This document shows positions 11,045 to 25,933 of a stretch of DNA of 64,000 nucleotides, piece after piece. Each line of letters begins with the position of its first letter. Positions within the stretch are counted from its first letter, which is position 1. The translations under genes and the position numbers were made by a program. Origin of the DNA: Paralvinella palmiformis (taxonomy: Eukaryota; Annelida; Polychaeta; Terebellida; Alvinellidae); NCBI GenBank assembly GCA_025642065.1, contig JAODUP010000119.1, positions 413,501 to 477,500 of the forward strand, in the 5' to 3' direction. Under the pieces are notes generated by a model. It saw nothing but the letters and a program-made list of their open reading frames with translations. It searched no databases and was not told where the DNA came from.

Positions 11045-12240
11045 AGAAAAGCGACAGGACAAGGCCTACTCTACTCCTAGAGATAAAGCCATTGTTGTGT
11101 GCGGCATTCGCAAGAACACCACTTTACCCTCCGATCTCAGGCGTCATCAACTGTTCATCTTTCATGTACATAATGACATTCTCAAATTTCTAGAATCTGA
11201 TGACATTGACGTATCTGAACTTGAACGAGTCTCACGAGATCACTCATGGTCGATACATATTTTAGGCGAGAGTTAAAGAAAAGTAATCAGCAGACCTGCG
11301 ATATTCCCATCACTGTTGATGAGACATGTGGCTCGGTTGAAAAACAATTGTTTCCAAATAACATTTATACAGAAGTGTTCCCACTAGTGTTACAGAACTT
11401 AGTCATACATCTTCTGTTCTAAATTTACCTATGGATTATAACAAGTATACTAAAGTTAATATCACATGATTACACCCCACAAATGATTTATTGTAATAAT
11501 ATATATAATAATGCATGTTTATATAACGCCAGAACCAGGTAACCCTGTTTTGAGGCGCTGTACAGTATTATTATCCCTGACTCAGACCTGTTTCCACCCA
11601 ACACATATCTCAACTTCCAAGGGAGCATACAACGCATGCTGTCATTATAGGCGCAAAGCGTTACTCAAACACATAGCCATCGCGTCTTGTCAGGTACTCA
11701 TTTTTATGGATGAGTGAATCAGTCGCCACTTGACAACATTGCAGCTCCAGAAGATTCGAACCCGCGACCCTTCGGCTACGAGTGCTGCGCTCTAACTAAC
11801 TGCGCTATCACCACTTGTTATCCACAGTTATTTCAATCACTAAAGATCGGGACAAAACATCAGATTTACAGTTTGGCTTTAAGCCAGATCAAGGCACTAC
11901 TATATAAATGGCTGTTATATATGGAGACACTTAATTATTATAAAAGACCTGACATTTATAGCTGCTTACTAAATGCGAGTAAAGCATTTGACAAAGTGCT
12001 TTATGGAAAATATTCGCATTATTAATTCAGAGAAATCTACCTGTTATTATTTTACGTTTGCTGCCTCATAGTAGTCACCAAGTCTGTGTCTCGTGTGATT
12101 CATGTAAATCACGATATTTCATTACTCTAATTGGCGTGAAGCAAGGAGATGTTCTATCACCGATTCTTTTATGGATAGCAACTCTGATATATCAACTCAA
12201 ACGTTTTTCATCTTGTCGTATTCAATGAAATAAAGTGGTG
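11045..12240 (+). mobile_element. Non-LTR retrotransposon remnant, unit 1 (SINE nested)
   Basis: Decayed LINE. An ORF1-like piece (RDKAIVVCGIRKNTTLPSD and following) at 11,080-11,250 is joined by deletion to a later part (GEXLKKSNQQTCDIPITVDE). It continues through a nested minus-strand SINE (11,505-11,817) into reverse-transcriptase pieces: LALSQIKALLYKWL, SCLLNASKAFDKVLYGK (motif A region) and GVKQGDVLSPI at about 12,134-12,166 (motif B region). The frames are broken and the catalytic YxDD region is absent, so it is dead. The motifs place it among LINE reverse transcriptases; I cannot fix the clade. Confidence 0.7.
11505..11817 (-). mobile_element. tRNA-derived SINE, family A (unit 1 copy)
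   Basis: Read on the minus strand, it starts with a tRNA-like head: A box TAGCGCAGTTAGTTAGAGCG, ACTCGTAGCCGAAGGGTCGC, and B box GGGTTCGAATC. A conserved body follows (GAGTAACGCTTTGCGCC; GAGTCAGGGATAATAATACT; GTACAGCGCCTCAAAACAGG). It sits inside the LINE. Equivalent copies are at 25,622-25,933 and 32,015-32,327. Tails or diverged copies lie at 54,070-54,170 (minus), 54,855-55,105 (plus) and 61,250-61,420 (plus). Confidence 0.75.
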
Positions 12241-12510
12241 AGGAGGATGCTTAATCTATCGTCAAGGTGCCATTTATAGCTATTAGGTCTATTAATGCAA
12301 TAGGCGCATATTAGCGCACAATTACATATTTAAAAAGTTCGATTCATAAATGTATACAACATAAACTTTTAAATAATTATAGTTTTGAAATAACAGTTTT
12401 AACATTATTAATGCCGAAATCAAGATACATCCTTCTACTTGTCTGTATTTCTACTGTAAATTAAATAGAATTTCAACTTCTATAAATGGTTACCAATTAC
12501 TTTCATAATA

Positions 12511-12552
<42 letters not shown>

Positions 12553-12670
12553 ATATGGTTTCGTGTATATAACATAATAATTAGCGGGAAATATAAAATG
12601 TTTTGCCAAATAAATTCAAACTCAATTCATAAAGCATATTCTAAATGTCATTGCAACATTCAGATACATA

Positions 12671-12878
12671 TATCTTCGTTCTAAGATTTATGGTTTATGA
12701 ACAGAAACGTAAACTTGATTACTCATTGTGCCAATATATATTCACCAGGGAGGGATAAAGATTAATATTGATCTATGACATCAACTGTCATCAGCATACA
12801 TAATAGACAGAGAACCCATCGTTACTCTATTGATATCAAGTGGCGTTCTACAAACCGGTTGTTCTGTACAATGAGGAC
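12671..12878 (+). promoter_or_regulatory. Putative promoter and 5' UTR of PAN-CTLD gene 2
   Basis: Conserved with the gene 1 flank, including CCAATATATATTCACC at about 12,731-12,746 and the ATGAGGACATGA uORF. Here the ISRE-like half is altered (GAAACGTAAAC) and the left palindrome arm is degraded (GATTTATGG). Confidence 0.35.
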
Positions 12879-13279
12879 ATGATTGTCTCAAATAAATCCA
12901 TTAATATATTCCTTATCACATTTTGTGCCATCGCCATTTGCCAAATACGGGAGATTTACTCATGTGATAAGGGAATATTCCACGAACTGTTTGGAAAACG
13001 TGGAGAAGGACATATTATTCTGGATATCAATAACACCTCATACAGTCAGTGTTTGAAAGCGTGTAGACTGATGATGAAGTGTTACAGATTTAATTTTGGT
13101 GGAACAGAGACGGAGAATGGCAGATGTCAACTACTGGGACAATATACTGCTATAACTATTGATGTTAGATGGTCGTATTATGGTAGGTTATTACTAAGTT
13201 GACACTTAAAATGATGCCATTAAATAAAAGAATTCACTGGGTTTCTCGCAACGCATTATATTGTTATAATTTTGAAAGC

Positions 13280-13351
<72 letters not shown>

Positions 13352-14289
13352 CTTAAACCTGATCTTTTATTTATTGGGGTACCTAATAGACATGTATATT
13401 ACTAATTTAATAAATTCATTAGATCAATGTTGTTCAGGTCTGTGAATATTAGCCATAAACTGAATATTGCAATAAATCAACCTAGATTTTTAAGCATACC
13501 CGTTTAAACTCATAATAACTTACCTTTAAATAAAAGACACCTTGAACTAGACAACACGTTTAGTTCGTTACCAAATCCTAAGCATCGCGTTTAAAGTGCC
13601 ATCGGAAATATGGCAATTATTATAATTATAGTAGCAGAAAGAGTTCAAAAGATCATGTTAAAGCCTGTAAAGGATGTATTAAATTCTTTGTTCGTCTTGT
13701 GATATGGCATCAAGTCGTTTCCAATATGATTTTCAGTGAACTGCCCAGATGGAATGGAATTGTTCGAGACAACGGGTTCGTGTTACACACTGACATCATC
13801 ATGCACTAGTTTTTATTATGGCAGGACTATCTGTACTTCTTGGGCTCTAGGTGTACATGTAGTTGATGTGTATACAGAAGCTGAAAATGATATAGTCAAA
13901 AACTATAGACTTCTAACAGGCAAGTTTTTTACAGTAATCTAGAAGACAGGTTTCTATTTCTTCTCCTTGTTGCACGTTACTGATCCAAAAATCAAAAGCG
14001 ACATAAGTTGGCAGTTAATCTAAATGACCTTTAAAAATCAGTGAAAACATCATTAATTCACTTATCTTTCATGGGTTCGTCTGGAATATTCATTGGGGCA
14101 ATGCGTCTAATACAAAACGGTAGCGACAGTACTTTCTACTGGATTAGTACTGGACAAGCTTTAACCTTCACTGACTGGATTCCTAGCAGACCTACCTATC
14201 ACCTTGATAGAAACTGTGTATACGTTACTTCCGGCGGGTGGACCAATCATCCGTGTTCATTCGTAGGCTATGCGCTTTGTAAATTGTAA
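12879..14289 (+). CDS. PAN plus C-type-lectin-like protein, copy 2 (exon 3 acceptor lost)
   Basis: Exons 12,879-13,182 and 13,737-13,919 match copy 1 with few changes (for example CLKACRL, and SCTSFYYG for SCSSFYDG). Donors are G|GTAGGT and CAG|GCAAGT. The exon 3 frame, ending at 14,289, is intact and encodes the complete CTLD C-terminus. However, the acceptor TTTCATAG of the other copies reads TTTCATGG (GG at 14,073-14,074), so the normal splice to 14,075 lacks AG. The same intron has lost about 59 bp. A CAG at 14,039-14,041 would splice in frame and add 11 codons before GSSGIF. The gene is therefore either a fresh splice mutant or one with an exon extension. Otherwise it has the same architecture and inferred secretion as copy 1. 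Confidence 0.7.
13282..13349. repeat. (TA)n microsatellite in intron 1 of copy 2
   Basis: About 68 bp of TA at the same intronic position as in the other copies; the longest of the four. Confidence 0.9.
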
Positions 14290-14561
14290 GAAACCATTCG
14301 CTTAGACTGTACATATATTACTTTTCTACTCATTCCCAGGTGTTAAGATCACACTAAGATAATCTGTGAGTACGTATAGCCTTGTAATCTGTTATTCAGG
14401 TTATTTATCATTTTTCTGTATGATATTAGGCTAACAATAGGCGGAAGTTGTGTCTTAAAGAAGGCCTATTATTTGTGTAGTTTGTAAAAAAGTGTATTAA
14501 TTTGACAAAACCTGGTCTGTATTAATTATTATCATTATTACAAAATTCCCATTTGGCCATT

Positions 14562-14567
14562 AATAAA
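14562..14567 (+). terminator. Candidate polyadenylation signal of gene 2
   Basis: AATAAA in the same conserved 3' flank context as for gene 1, about 270 bp after the stop. Confidence 0.45.
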
Positions 14568-17600
<3,033 letters not shown>

Positions 17601-17609
17601 GGTAAAAAG

Positions 17610-18705
17610 CCAGGTATATACAAGTGATGGGAAAACCAGTAAACACCAACCCCCATCAACGTAAGAAGTTGCTGGAACAACGACAGGACAATGCCGATTC
17701 TACTCCTAGAGATAAAGCCATTGTTGTGTGCGGCATTCGCAAGAACACCACTTTACCCTCCGATCTCAGGGGTCATGAACTGTTCATCTTTCATGTACAT
17801 AATGACATTCTCAAATTTCTAGAATCTGATGATATTGACGTATCTGAACTTGAACGAGTCTCACGCGAACACTCATGGTCTAAGTCATATAGAGTAGTGA
17901 TAACGTCTAATGACTTATCTGTGGTACTCAATGTTAATTCTTGGTGTGATAGCACGGGCTGCAGACGATTTTGGAAAATGAAGCAGTAATACGCATCTTC
18001 AAGCCTGCATAGACTTTATTATCTAATATCTCCTCTCTAAAATGTGAAAGAGTTTCTCGCTCAGTCGGTTATTTCAATGATTTTCTATCGATCACTGGTT
18101 GTAAATTAATGTTTTTTTCCGAGAGACATTGCTTCTAGTGATATTCACAATAGCTATATGTACACAGTTAATCTCACATTACCTCTAATAAAGACATCTT
18201 ATACCGTAGGCCACCTGGTGGCGTTGCCATTCTTTATATAAAAATAATCTATCACAAAATATGTCACATTCATACATATATCACACAGTTGTATCTGCGA
18301 GGTCTGTATATATGCCATGTGACAACTATTTGTAAACAAATATTAGCCCCGATTATAGCGAAGTTATTAATGTAATAGAGAATTCTCTGCACCTATTTAA
18401 TTGGAGCGTCCGTGGTCTAACCGGTAGTTCACAGATCACTACCATCCAAGTTCAAATCTCGACCTTGGCATATCTGAAAGGTGTTTTATGTTTGACTTCC
18501 CTTCATTACATTTGGAGGTTGCTCGGCCTATTTATCCTACATGTGCACAAAAGTGACCATACAACATCAATCATCATCCAGCACCAACATAATTTTTATC
18601 CATACATATTAGTTAGAGATTTTAATACAAGATTTGCCAAAGACAACGTGCACTATAAGCTATTTAGAGAATTTATGACCAGGAATGATATGCGATAAAT
18701 GGGAT
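17610..18705 (+). mobile_element. Non-LTR retrotransposon remnant, unit 2 (SINE nested, 3' half deleted)
   Basis: An open frame at 17,624-17,989 encodes an ORF1-like segment (KAIVVCGIRKN, HVHNDILKFLESDDID, ELERVSREH, SYRVVITSNDLSVVLN) that resembles the nucleic-acid-binding ORF1 proteins of LINEs (inference). It is followed by endonuclease pieces: RRPPGGVAILYIKI at about 18,206-18,247, then, beyond a nested SINE, VRDFNTRFAKDNVHYK (about 18,610-18,660), the GDFN motif region of apurinic-type endonucleases. Immediately after GGGATAGTC the sequence jumps to the LINE 3' tail (GTCGTATTCAAT), so the RT is deleted. The junction shares GTC. Confidence 0.7.
18404..18579 (+). mobile_element. tRNA-derived SINE, family B (unit 2 copy, internally deleted)
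   Basis: tRNA-like head GCGTCCGTGGTCTAACCGGTAG, B-box-like AAGTTCAAATCTCGAC, then a body with TTGGAGGTTGCTCGGCC and an ATC-rich tail. It interrupts the LINE endonuclease coding sequence. Compared with 24,419-24,603 and 50,817-51,016 it lacks about 9 bp in the tRNA part. Confidence 0.75.
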
Positions 18706-18889
18706 AGTCGTATTCAATTAAATTAAGCGGTGAGGAGGATATATAATCTATCGTCGAGGTGTCATACATAGCTATTAGGTCCATTAATGCAATAGGCACA
18801 TATAAGCACACAATTACATCTTTTTTGCCAAATAATTTCAAAACTCAATTCATAAAGCACTTTCTAAATATCCTGGCAAGTTACAAATA

Positions 18890-19101
18890 CATATATCTTC
18901 GTTCTCAGGTTTCTGATTTAAGAACAGAAACGTAAACTTGATGACTCATTGTGGCAATATATATTCACCAGGGAGGGATAAAGGTTAATATTGATCTATG
19001 ACATCAATTGTCATCAGCATACATAATAGACAGAGAACCCATCGTTACTCTATTGATATCAAGTGACGTTCTACAAACCGGTTGTTCTGTACAATGAGGA
19101 C
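18890..19101 (+). promoter_or_regulatory. Putative promoter and 5' UTR of PAN-CTLD gene 3
   Basis: Retains AATATATATTC (18,956-18,966) and the uORF. The palindrome arm reads GTTTCTGAT and the ISRE-like half reads GAAACGTAAAC, as in copy 2. Sequence further upstream, including the (TA)n run, is deleted relative to units 1, 2 and 4. Confidence 0.35.
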
Positions 19102-20515
19102 ATGATTGTCTCAAATAATTCCATTAATATATTCCTTATCACATGTTGTGCCATCGCCATTTGCCAAATAAGGGAGATTTACTCATGTGATAAGGGAATA
19201 TTCCACGAACGGTTTGGAAAACGTGGAGAAGGACATATTATTCTGGATATCAACAAGACCTCATACAGTCAGTGTTTGAGAGCGTGTAGACTGATGATGA
19301 AGTGTTACAGATTTAATTTTGGTGGAACAGAGACGGAGAATGGCAGATGTCAACTACTGGGACAATATACTGCTATAACTATTGATGTTAGATGGTCGTA
19401 TTATGGTAGTTTATTACTAAGTTGACACCTAAAATGCTGCCATTAAATAAAAGGATTCACTGGGTTTCTCGCCAACCCATTCTATTTTAATAAAAGTTTG
19501 AAAGCGAAAATATATATATATATATATATATATATCGCTTAAACCTGATCTTTTAAGTATTGGGGTACCTAATAGACATATACATTATTAATTAATTAAA
19601 TTAATCAGATCAATGTTGTTCAGGTCTGTGAATATTAGCCATAAACTGAATATTGCAATAAATCAACCTAGATTTTTAAGAGTACCTGTTTAAACTCATA
19701 ATAACTTACCTTTAAATTAAAGGCACCTTGAACTAGACAACACGTTTAGTTCGTTACTATATCCTCACTGTCGCGTTTAACGTGCCATCCGAAATATGGC
19801 AATTATTATAATTATATGCGAAAAGAAAAATATTTAAAACCTTTAAAGGATGTATAAATTTTTTTTCGCTTGTGATATGGCATCAAGTCGTTTCCAATAT
19901 GATTTTCAGCGAACTGCCCAGATGGAATGGAATTCTTCGAGACAACGGGTTCGTGTTACGCACTGACATCATCATGCAGTAGTTTTTACGAAGACAGGAC
20001 TATCTGTACTTCTTGGGCTCCGGGTGTACATGTAGTTGATGTGTATACAGAAGCTGAAAATGATATAGTCAAAAACTATAGACTTCTAACAGGCAAGTTT
20101 TTTACAGTAATCTAGGAGACAGGTTTCTATTTCTTCTCCTTGTTGCACGTTACTGATCCAAAAATCAAAAGCGACATAAGTTGGCAGTTAACCTAAATGA
20201 CCTTTAAAAATCAGTGACAACATTATTGGCGGCCAATTAGATCACCTCAAGTCAGTTCCTTAATAGTGGCCCCGAATTTCATCATTAATTCACTTATCTT
20301 TCATAGGTTCGTCTGGAATATTCATTGGGGCAATGCGTCTAATACAAAACGGTAGCGACAGTACTTTCTACTGGATTAGTACTGGACAAGCTTTAACCTT
20401 CACTGACTGGATTCCTAGCAGACCTACCTATCACCTTGATAGAAACTGTGTATACGTTACTTCCGGCGGGTGGACCAAATCATCCGTGTTCATTCTTAAG
20501 CTATGCGCTTTGTAA
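19102..20515 (+). CDS. PAN plus C-type-lectin-like protein, copy 3 (C-terminal frameshift)
   Basis: Exons are 19,102-19,405, 19,910-20,092 and 20,307-20,515. Signal peptide and PAN domain are intact, with substitutions NNS, HERFGK and INKTSY. Exon 2 has SSFYEDRT. Splice sites are canonical apart from the shared GC donor at 20,093. In exon 3, one extra A in the run at 20,477-20,479 (ACCAAATCAT instead of ACCAATCAT) shifts the frame after GGWT. The normal ending with HPCSFVGYALCKL is replaced by KSSVFILKLCAL and a stop 7 bp earlier. This removes the penultimate CTLD cysteine, so the fold is probably compromised. It could be a pseudogene or a homopolymer sequencing error. Predicted product is 231 residues. 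Confidence 0.75.
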
Positions 20516-20804
20516 ATTGTAAGACACCATTGGCATAGACTGTACATATATTACTTTTCTACTCATTCTCAGGTGTTTTGATCACACTTAGATAATCTGT
20601 GAGTACGTATAGCCTTGTAATCTGTTATTCAGGGTTTTATCATTTTTCTGTATGATATTAGGCTAACAATAGGCGGAAGTTGTGACTTAAAGAAGGCCTA
20701 TTATTTATGTAATTTGTAAAAAGTGTATTAATTTGACAAAACCTGGTCTGTATTAATTATCCGATCAAATATTATCATGATTACAAACATCCCATTTGCC
20801 CATT

Positions 20805-20810
20805 AATAAA
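20805..20810 (+). terminator. Candidate polyadenylation signal of gene 3
   Basis: AATAAA in the conserved CATTAATAAAGACAATATC context. Confidence 0.45.
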
Positions 20811-21026
20811 GACAATATCATCGTAAACTAAAAGATACTCCCCGTAAATACATCATATGTATATGACATAGCAGTGTGAAATTAGGCACTGGCACAGATA
20901 ATCAGAATTCGTTAATTCAAGCTCTGGACGATTAATCGCGGACTCAATGAAGGATTTTTTATACTGAGTCATGCCTGATGTACTTTATTTAATAATATTA
21001 TTGTATTATTTTCATTAGTATTGTTG

Positions 21027-21063
<37 letters not shown>

Positions 21064-22578
21064 CATCATCATCATTATCATCACATGTAGTATTTTAGTA
21101 TCTTATATCAAAGGATTATTTTAATCGTAATATACTACAACCTTCCAGGTGGGACGTGTGAATCTAATTAATACCTATGTTAGTAGGGTGTTTCCTTGAA
21201 GAGTTATATCGCTAAACAATCCACTCACTCACTCACTTTTAATAATGATAATATGTTTATTATCAAAGTGATATCAATTGTAAATAACCACATATGATAG
21301 TCCCCCCCCCAAAAAAACAAAAATTCCTGTTAATTACTTACTCCACTAATATGTGTTTTGTTGCTACTTTACACAAAGTTATTAATACAATTTGTGTCTT
21401 CTTTTACTCACCAAACATTTTACGTGGCACAATGTAAATTAAAGAGTGTCATTAATTATGTTTATTACCCACAGGTCTCATAGATTATTAAATTATTCTC
21501 ATTTAAAAATTCCATTAATATACATTCAATTTTATTATTATCTTTAAAGAATACTTTAAATAATAAGTTTTCTTCAATCAATTTTATTTCCAAATATCTT
21601 ATTGTTTTTCTTAATGAGTCACAGTTCCTAGTTTGTACTAAAAATAGAACAGAACCAATTACATCTCAAATATGTGTACGCGCCCACGTGCGCGTGTGTG
21701 CGTGCGTATGAGCGTGTGTGTGTGTGCAGCAACGTACGTAAGTGAAAATCAATATACATAATATGTATATAAATCTCGAATTCCTTGAGTAGCGATCTTT
21801 TAGTTTAAATTAATATAACATTGTCTTTCTTGTCAATAGTCTAGTTAGCTTACAGATCAATAATGTATTTTTAATGAAATCTCTTGTCTTTGTTGTTACT
21901 CATCGTGTAATTATTGATCCAAGAGTTAGACAACTTCAGCTATCTTGTTCCCCAATAGTTCAAAGAATCTTATAAATATTATATTATCTACGTATTTATC
22001 TATGTATATATATATGCATGTATCTGTCTACCTATCTGTCTATTGATATATCTATGTACCCATCAATTAGATGTATTATTTACCAAATAAATTCATTTAT
22101 AAACATTATATTTATGCATCTCACGCACACTTCAAATACAATAACAAACCCCCATCACAGATTAGAGGTAAACACTTAAATGAATAAAAACTCCTATCTT
22201 GTAATATGTAATAGATTGGTTTTTATTCTTAGCATTCTTTTTGAATGGACTGTGACCAGCTCCATTGGGCTCCAATTGTTAAAGACACCTTAACTTATCC
22301 ATATCAGGGCTTGAATTACGACACGTATCCGAGAATCGATTTGTGCAAAGATTCGCGCAACTGTTTGTTGCTCAAGTCACCGTTAATTCGCAGAAAATTC
22401 ACAGAATATAATTGAATTAGAGTCCACATGTACTTAACATTAGAATCTGATAATTACTTTATTATTAACATTGTCATTCAGGTTAGCATCACAGAAAATA
22501 GTTATAATTATAGTTATATATATACTTTTTAAAGCGGGAATTTAACATGAATATAAGTTGATTTTCTTCGTTCTCGCG

Positions 22579-22619
<41 letters not shown>

Positions 22620-23540
22620 TTTTTATATAATAAAAATTTATATTTTTAAAAAATTATAAACTTTAAAAAAGACAAATTATATTATTATATATAAATTTTA
22701 TTTTAATATTTTATTTAATTAACTATGGTTAAGGGGTGTCCTTTGGTTGAAGGGGTCCCAAAAATAAAACCCCAAATAAAGGGAATACGGGCTTAATAAT
22801 TTTTTGGGAAAATTTTTAAAAAAGAAAACAAAATATTTAAAAAAAAATTATTTACTTCGATTTAAATGTTATACCACCATGTCATCTGTCTAAATAATAT
22901 TTTTTTATTATTGATGCCACATTTCCAAATCATTCCAGGAAAACAACTAAGTTGCTTATTCTTCATAGAAAGTGATATGTGACTTTAGTGTGACAATATG
23001 GCATGAGTTTGATTATGTCACAGAAAATCTCACTAAGAGAAATATTGCTTATAACAAAATAACATCTAGTTCAGCTAAATAAAAATGGATGAAACTATCT
23101 TATCATAGTAGCTCATCTGCTTTCAGAGTAAAACTTCACTATTATTTTAATTCCTTCTGACAATTGACAAGACGTAAAGAATACTTTATGATGATGATTA
23201 TGATGATGATGATGATGATAACGACGACGACGACGACGACGACGATGAAGATAATGGTGATGGTGATATAAATAATCAACTTAAAAGGGTCATTCCAAGG
23301 TTTTGTTTGGTGAAGTCAAAATATGGTTGATCTAAACATAATTTATAAACTTAACTTTTTAACGTTATCTACAGTTTGTAACTTTTATTGTAAACGGTGA
23401 TGAAAAGGCCATGATAGATAGTGGCGTAAACACTAAAAAATAACCGGCTAAATATTGTTAAATTTTAATGGCACAGAGAAGCCATTGGACTTTTTACAAT
23501 TAGCCATTGTTATTATTGGCTACACAAATTCAACTCAGCT
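20811..23540. other. Unit 3 spacer: microsatellites and a low-quality-looking block
   Basis: TTA/TCA trinucleotide runs (about 21,027-21,085), CACTCACT, a GTACGCGCCCACGTGCGCG block (about 21,677), (TA)n at 22,581-22,613, and GAT/GAC runs at about 23,190-23,270. The stretch 22,614-22,850 aligns only roughly with units 1 and 2. It is enriched in A/T and G homopolymers, suggesting poor consensus rather than real divergence. No gene seen. Confidence 0.55.
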
Positions 23541-24418
23541 GTTGTGCTCAGTTTACCTGAGGCAAAAATATCATTATCAGCGCGTTTGTCATCGAGTAAT
23601 GTAATTACTACGGTGTGTCTACAGGTAAAAAGCCAGGTATATACAAGTGATGGGGGAAAACCAGTAAACATCAACCCCCACCAACGTAAGAAGTTGCTGG
23701 AACAACGACAGGACAATGCCGACTCTACTCCTAGAGATAAAGCCATTGTTGTGTGCGGCATTCGCAAGAACACCACTTTACCCTCCGATCTCAGGCGTCA
23801 TCAACTGTTCATCTTTCATGTACATAATGACATTCTCAAATTTCTAGAATCTGATGACATTGACGTATTTGAACTTGAACGAGTCTCACGTGAACACTCA
23901 TGGTCTAAGTCATATAGAGTAGTGATAACGTCTAATGACTTATCTGTGGTACTCAATGTTAATTCATGGTATGATAGCACGGACTGCAGACGATTTTGGA
24001 AAATGAAGACACAGCAGTAATATCCATCTTCATGCCTGCATAGACTTTATTATCTAAATTATGAAAGAGTTTCTCGCTTAGTCGATTATTTCAATAATTT
24101 TCTATCGATCTCATGTTGTAAATTAATGTTTTCCAAGAGACATGGCTTCTAGTGTTATTCACAATAGCTATATGTACACCGGTAAATATCACATTGACTC
24201 CAATAAAGACATCTTATACCGTAGGCCACCTGGTGGCGTTGCTATTCTTTATATAAAAATAATCTATCACAAAATATGTCACATTCATACATATACCACA
24301 GAGTTGTCTCTGCGAGGTCTGTATATGTGCCATGTGACAACTATTTGTAAACAAGTATTAGCCCAGATTATAGTGTAGTTATTAATGTAATAGAGAATTA
24401 TCTGCACCTATATAATTG

Positions 24419-24603
24419 GAGCCTCCGTGGTCTAGCCGATAGTGGGTTGGCTCACAGATCACTACCATCCGAGTTCAAATCTCGACGTGGTCATATCTGA
24501 AGGATGTTTCATCTTTAATTTCCCTTCATTACATTTGGAGGTTGCTCGGCCTATTTATCCTACATGTGCATAAAAGTGGCCATACAACATCAATCATCAT
24601 CAA
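24419..24603 (+). mobile_element. tRNA-derived SINE, family B (unit 3 copy)
   Basis: GCCTCCGTGGTCTAGCCGATAG (A-box region), GAGTTCAAATCTCGAC (B-box region), a body with GGTTGCTCGGCC and ACATGTGC, and a CATCAATCATCATC tail. It splits the LINE endonuclease reading frame. Short ATAATTG sequences on both sides may be target-site remnants. Confidence 0.75.
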
Positions 24604-25621
24604 GCACCAACATAATTGTTATCCATACATATTAGTTAGAGATTTTAATACAAGATTTGCCAAAGACAACGTGCACTATAAGCACTTTAGAGAATTTATC
24701 ACCAGGAATGATGTGCCATAAATGGGATAGTCCCAACTGCTAAGGATGGTAACAGTTGTACTAATTATGCTCTTAATCACTTTTCAAGTATTGATCATTT
24801 TGTCATCAATTAGCAGTCTCTTGTACGAACATTTATGTAATAGTCGATACATTATGATTCGATTAATCTTTCTAATCATAACGGGATATCTATGAAATGT
24901 AAACTGGACATTCTTCATGATATTACTAGATTTCAAAGTCCACTGTCCAATAGATGTGTTTAGAATAAAGCTACAGATGTCAATAAGTAATGTTGTGTGA
25001 TATTTGTATCCCCCATGAGACGGTCACATGCTCCAATGTTGTCGTTTCAACACGATATTGATCATAGAAAATCGATAGGTAAGTTTTTCTAAGATACTAT
25101 TAACAGTTGCAGCCAAGCAATATTTCCGACAAACGAGAATTTTCTTATCTTGTACCCGGTTACAATAACAAGGTTAGGTTTCAAAGATACCACTTTGTTT
25201 TTTTTTTTGTTTTTTACGTTTTGGATCTGGTTTGGATGTGGCAAACCAGACACAAGTAAAATACACGAAATTATGAAAATGACAAGATACCGGTATAATT
25301 ATTCCGTAAGATGCGCCAAACAAAGATGAATTCTCCATAAAGAAACAAAAACTAGCCGAATGTATATCAAACGATACATATTTTAGGCGAGAGTTAAAGA
25401 AAAGTAATCAGCAGACCTGCGATATTCCCATCACTGTTAATGAGACATGTGGCTCGGTTGAAAAACAATTGTTTCCAAATAACATTTATACAGAAGTGTT
25501 CCCACTAGTGTTACAGAACTTAGTCATACATCTTCTGTTCTAAATTTACCTATGGATTATAACAAGTATACTAAAGTTAATATCACATGATTACACCCCA
25601 AATGATTTATTGTAATAATAT

Positions 25622-25933
25622 ATATAATAATGCATGTTTATATAGCGCCAGAACCAGGTAACCATATTTTGAGGCGCTGTACAGTATTATTATCCCTGAC
25701 TCAGACCTGTTTCCACCCACCACATATCTCAACTCCCAAGGGAGCATACAACGCATGTTGCAATTATAGGCGCAAAGCGTTACTCAAACACATACCCACC
25801 TCTTTCAGGTCCTCATTTTTATGGATGAGTGAATCAGTCGCCACATGACAACATTGCAGCTCCAGAAGATTCGAACCCTCGACCCTTCGGCTACGAGTGG
25901 TGCGCTCTAACTAACTGCGCTATCACCACTCGT
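25622..25933 (-). mobile_element. tRNA-derived SINE, family A (unit 3 copy)
   Basis: Same element and orientation as 11,505-11,817, with a tRNA-like head at the high-coordinate end. Nested between the LINE's mid-region and its reverse transcriptase. Confidence 0.75.

Noticed and set aside
11511..11717. Plus-strand frame MHVYITPEPGN and its copies at 25,630 and 32,021
   Set aside because: They read through the antisense of SINE family A.
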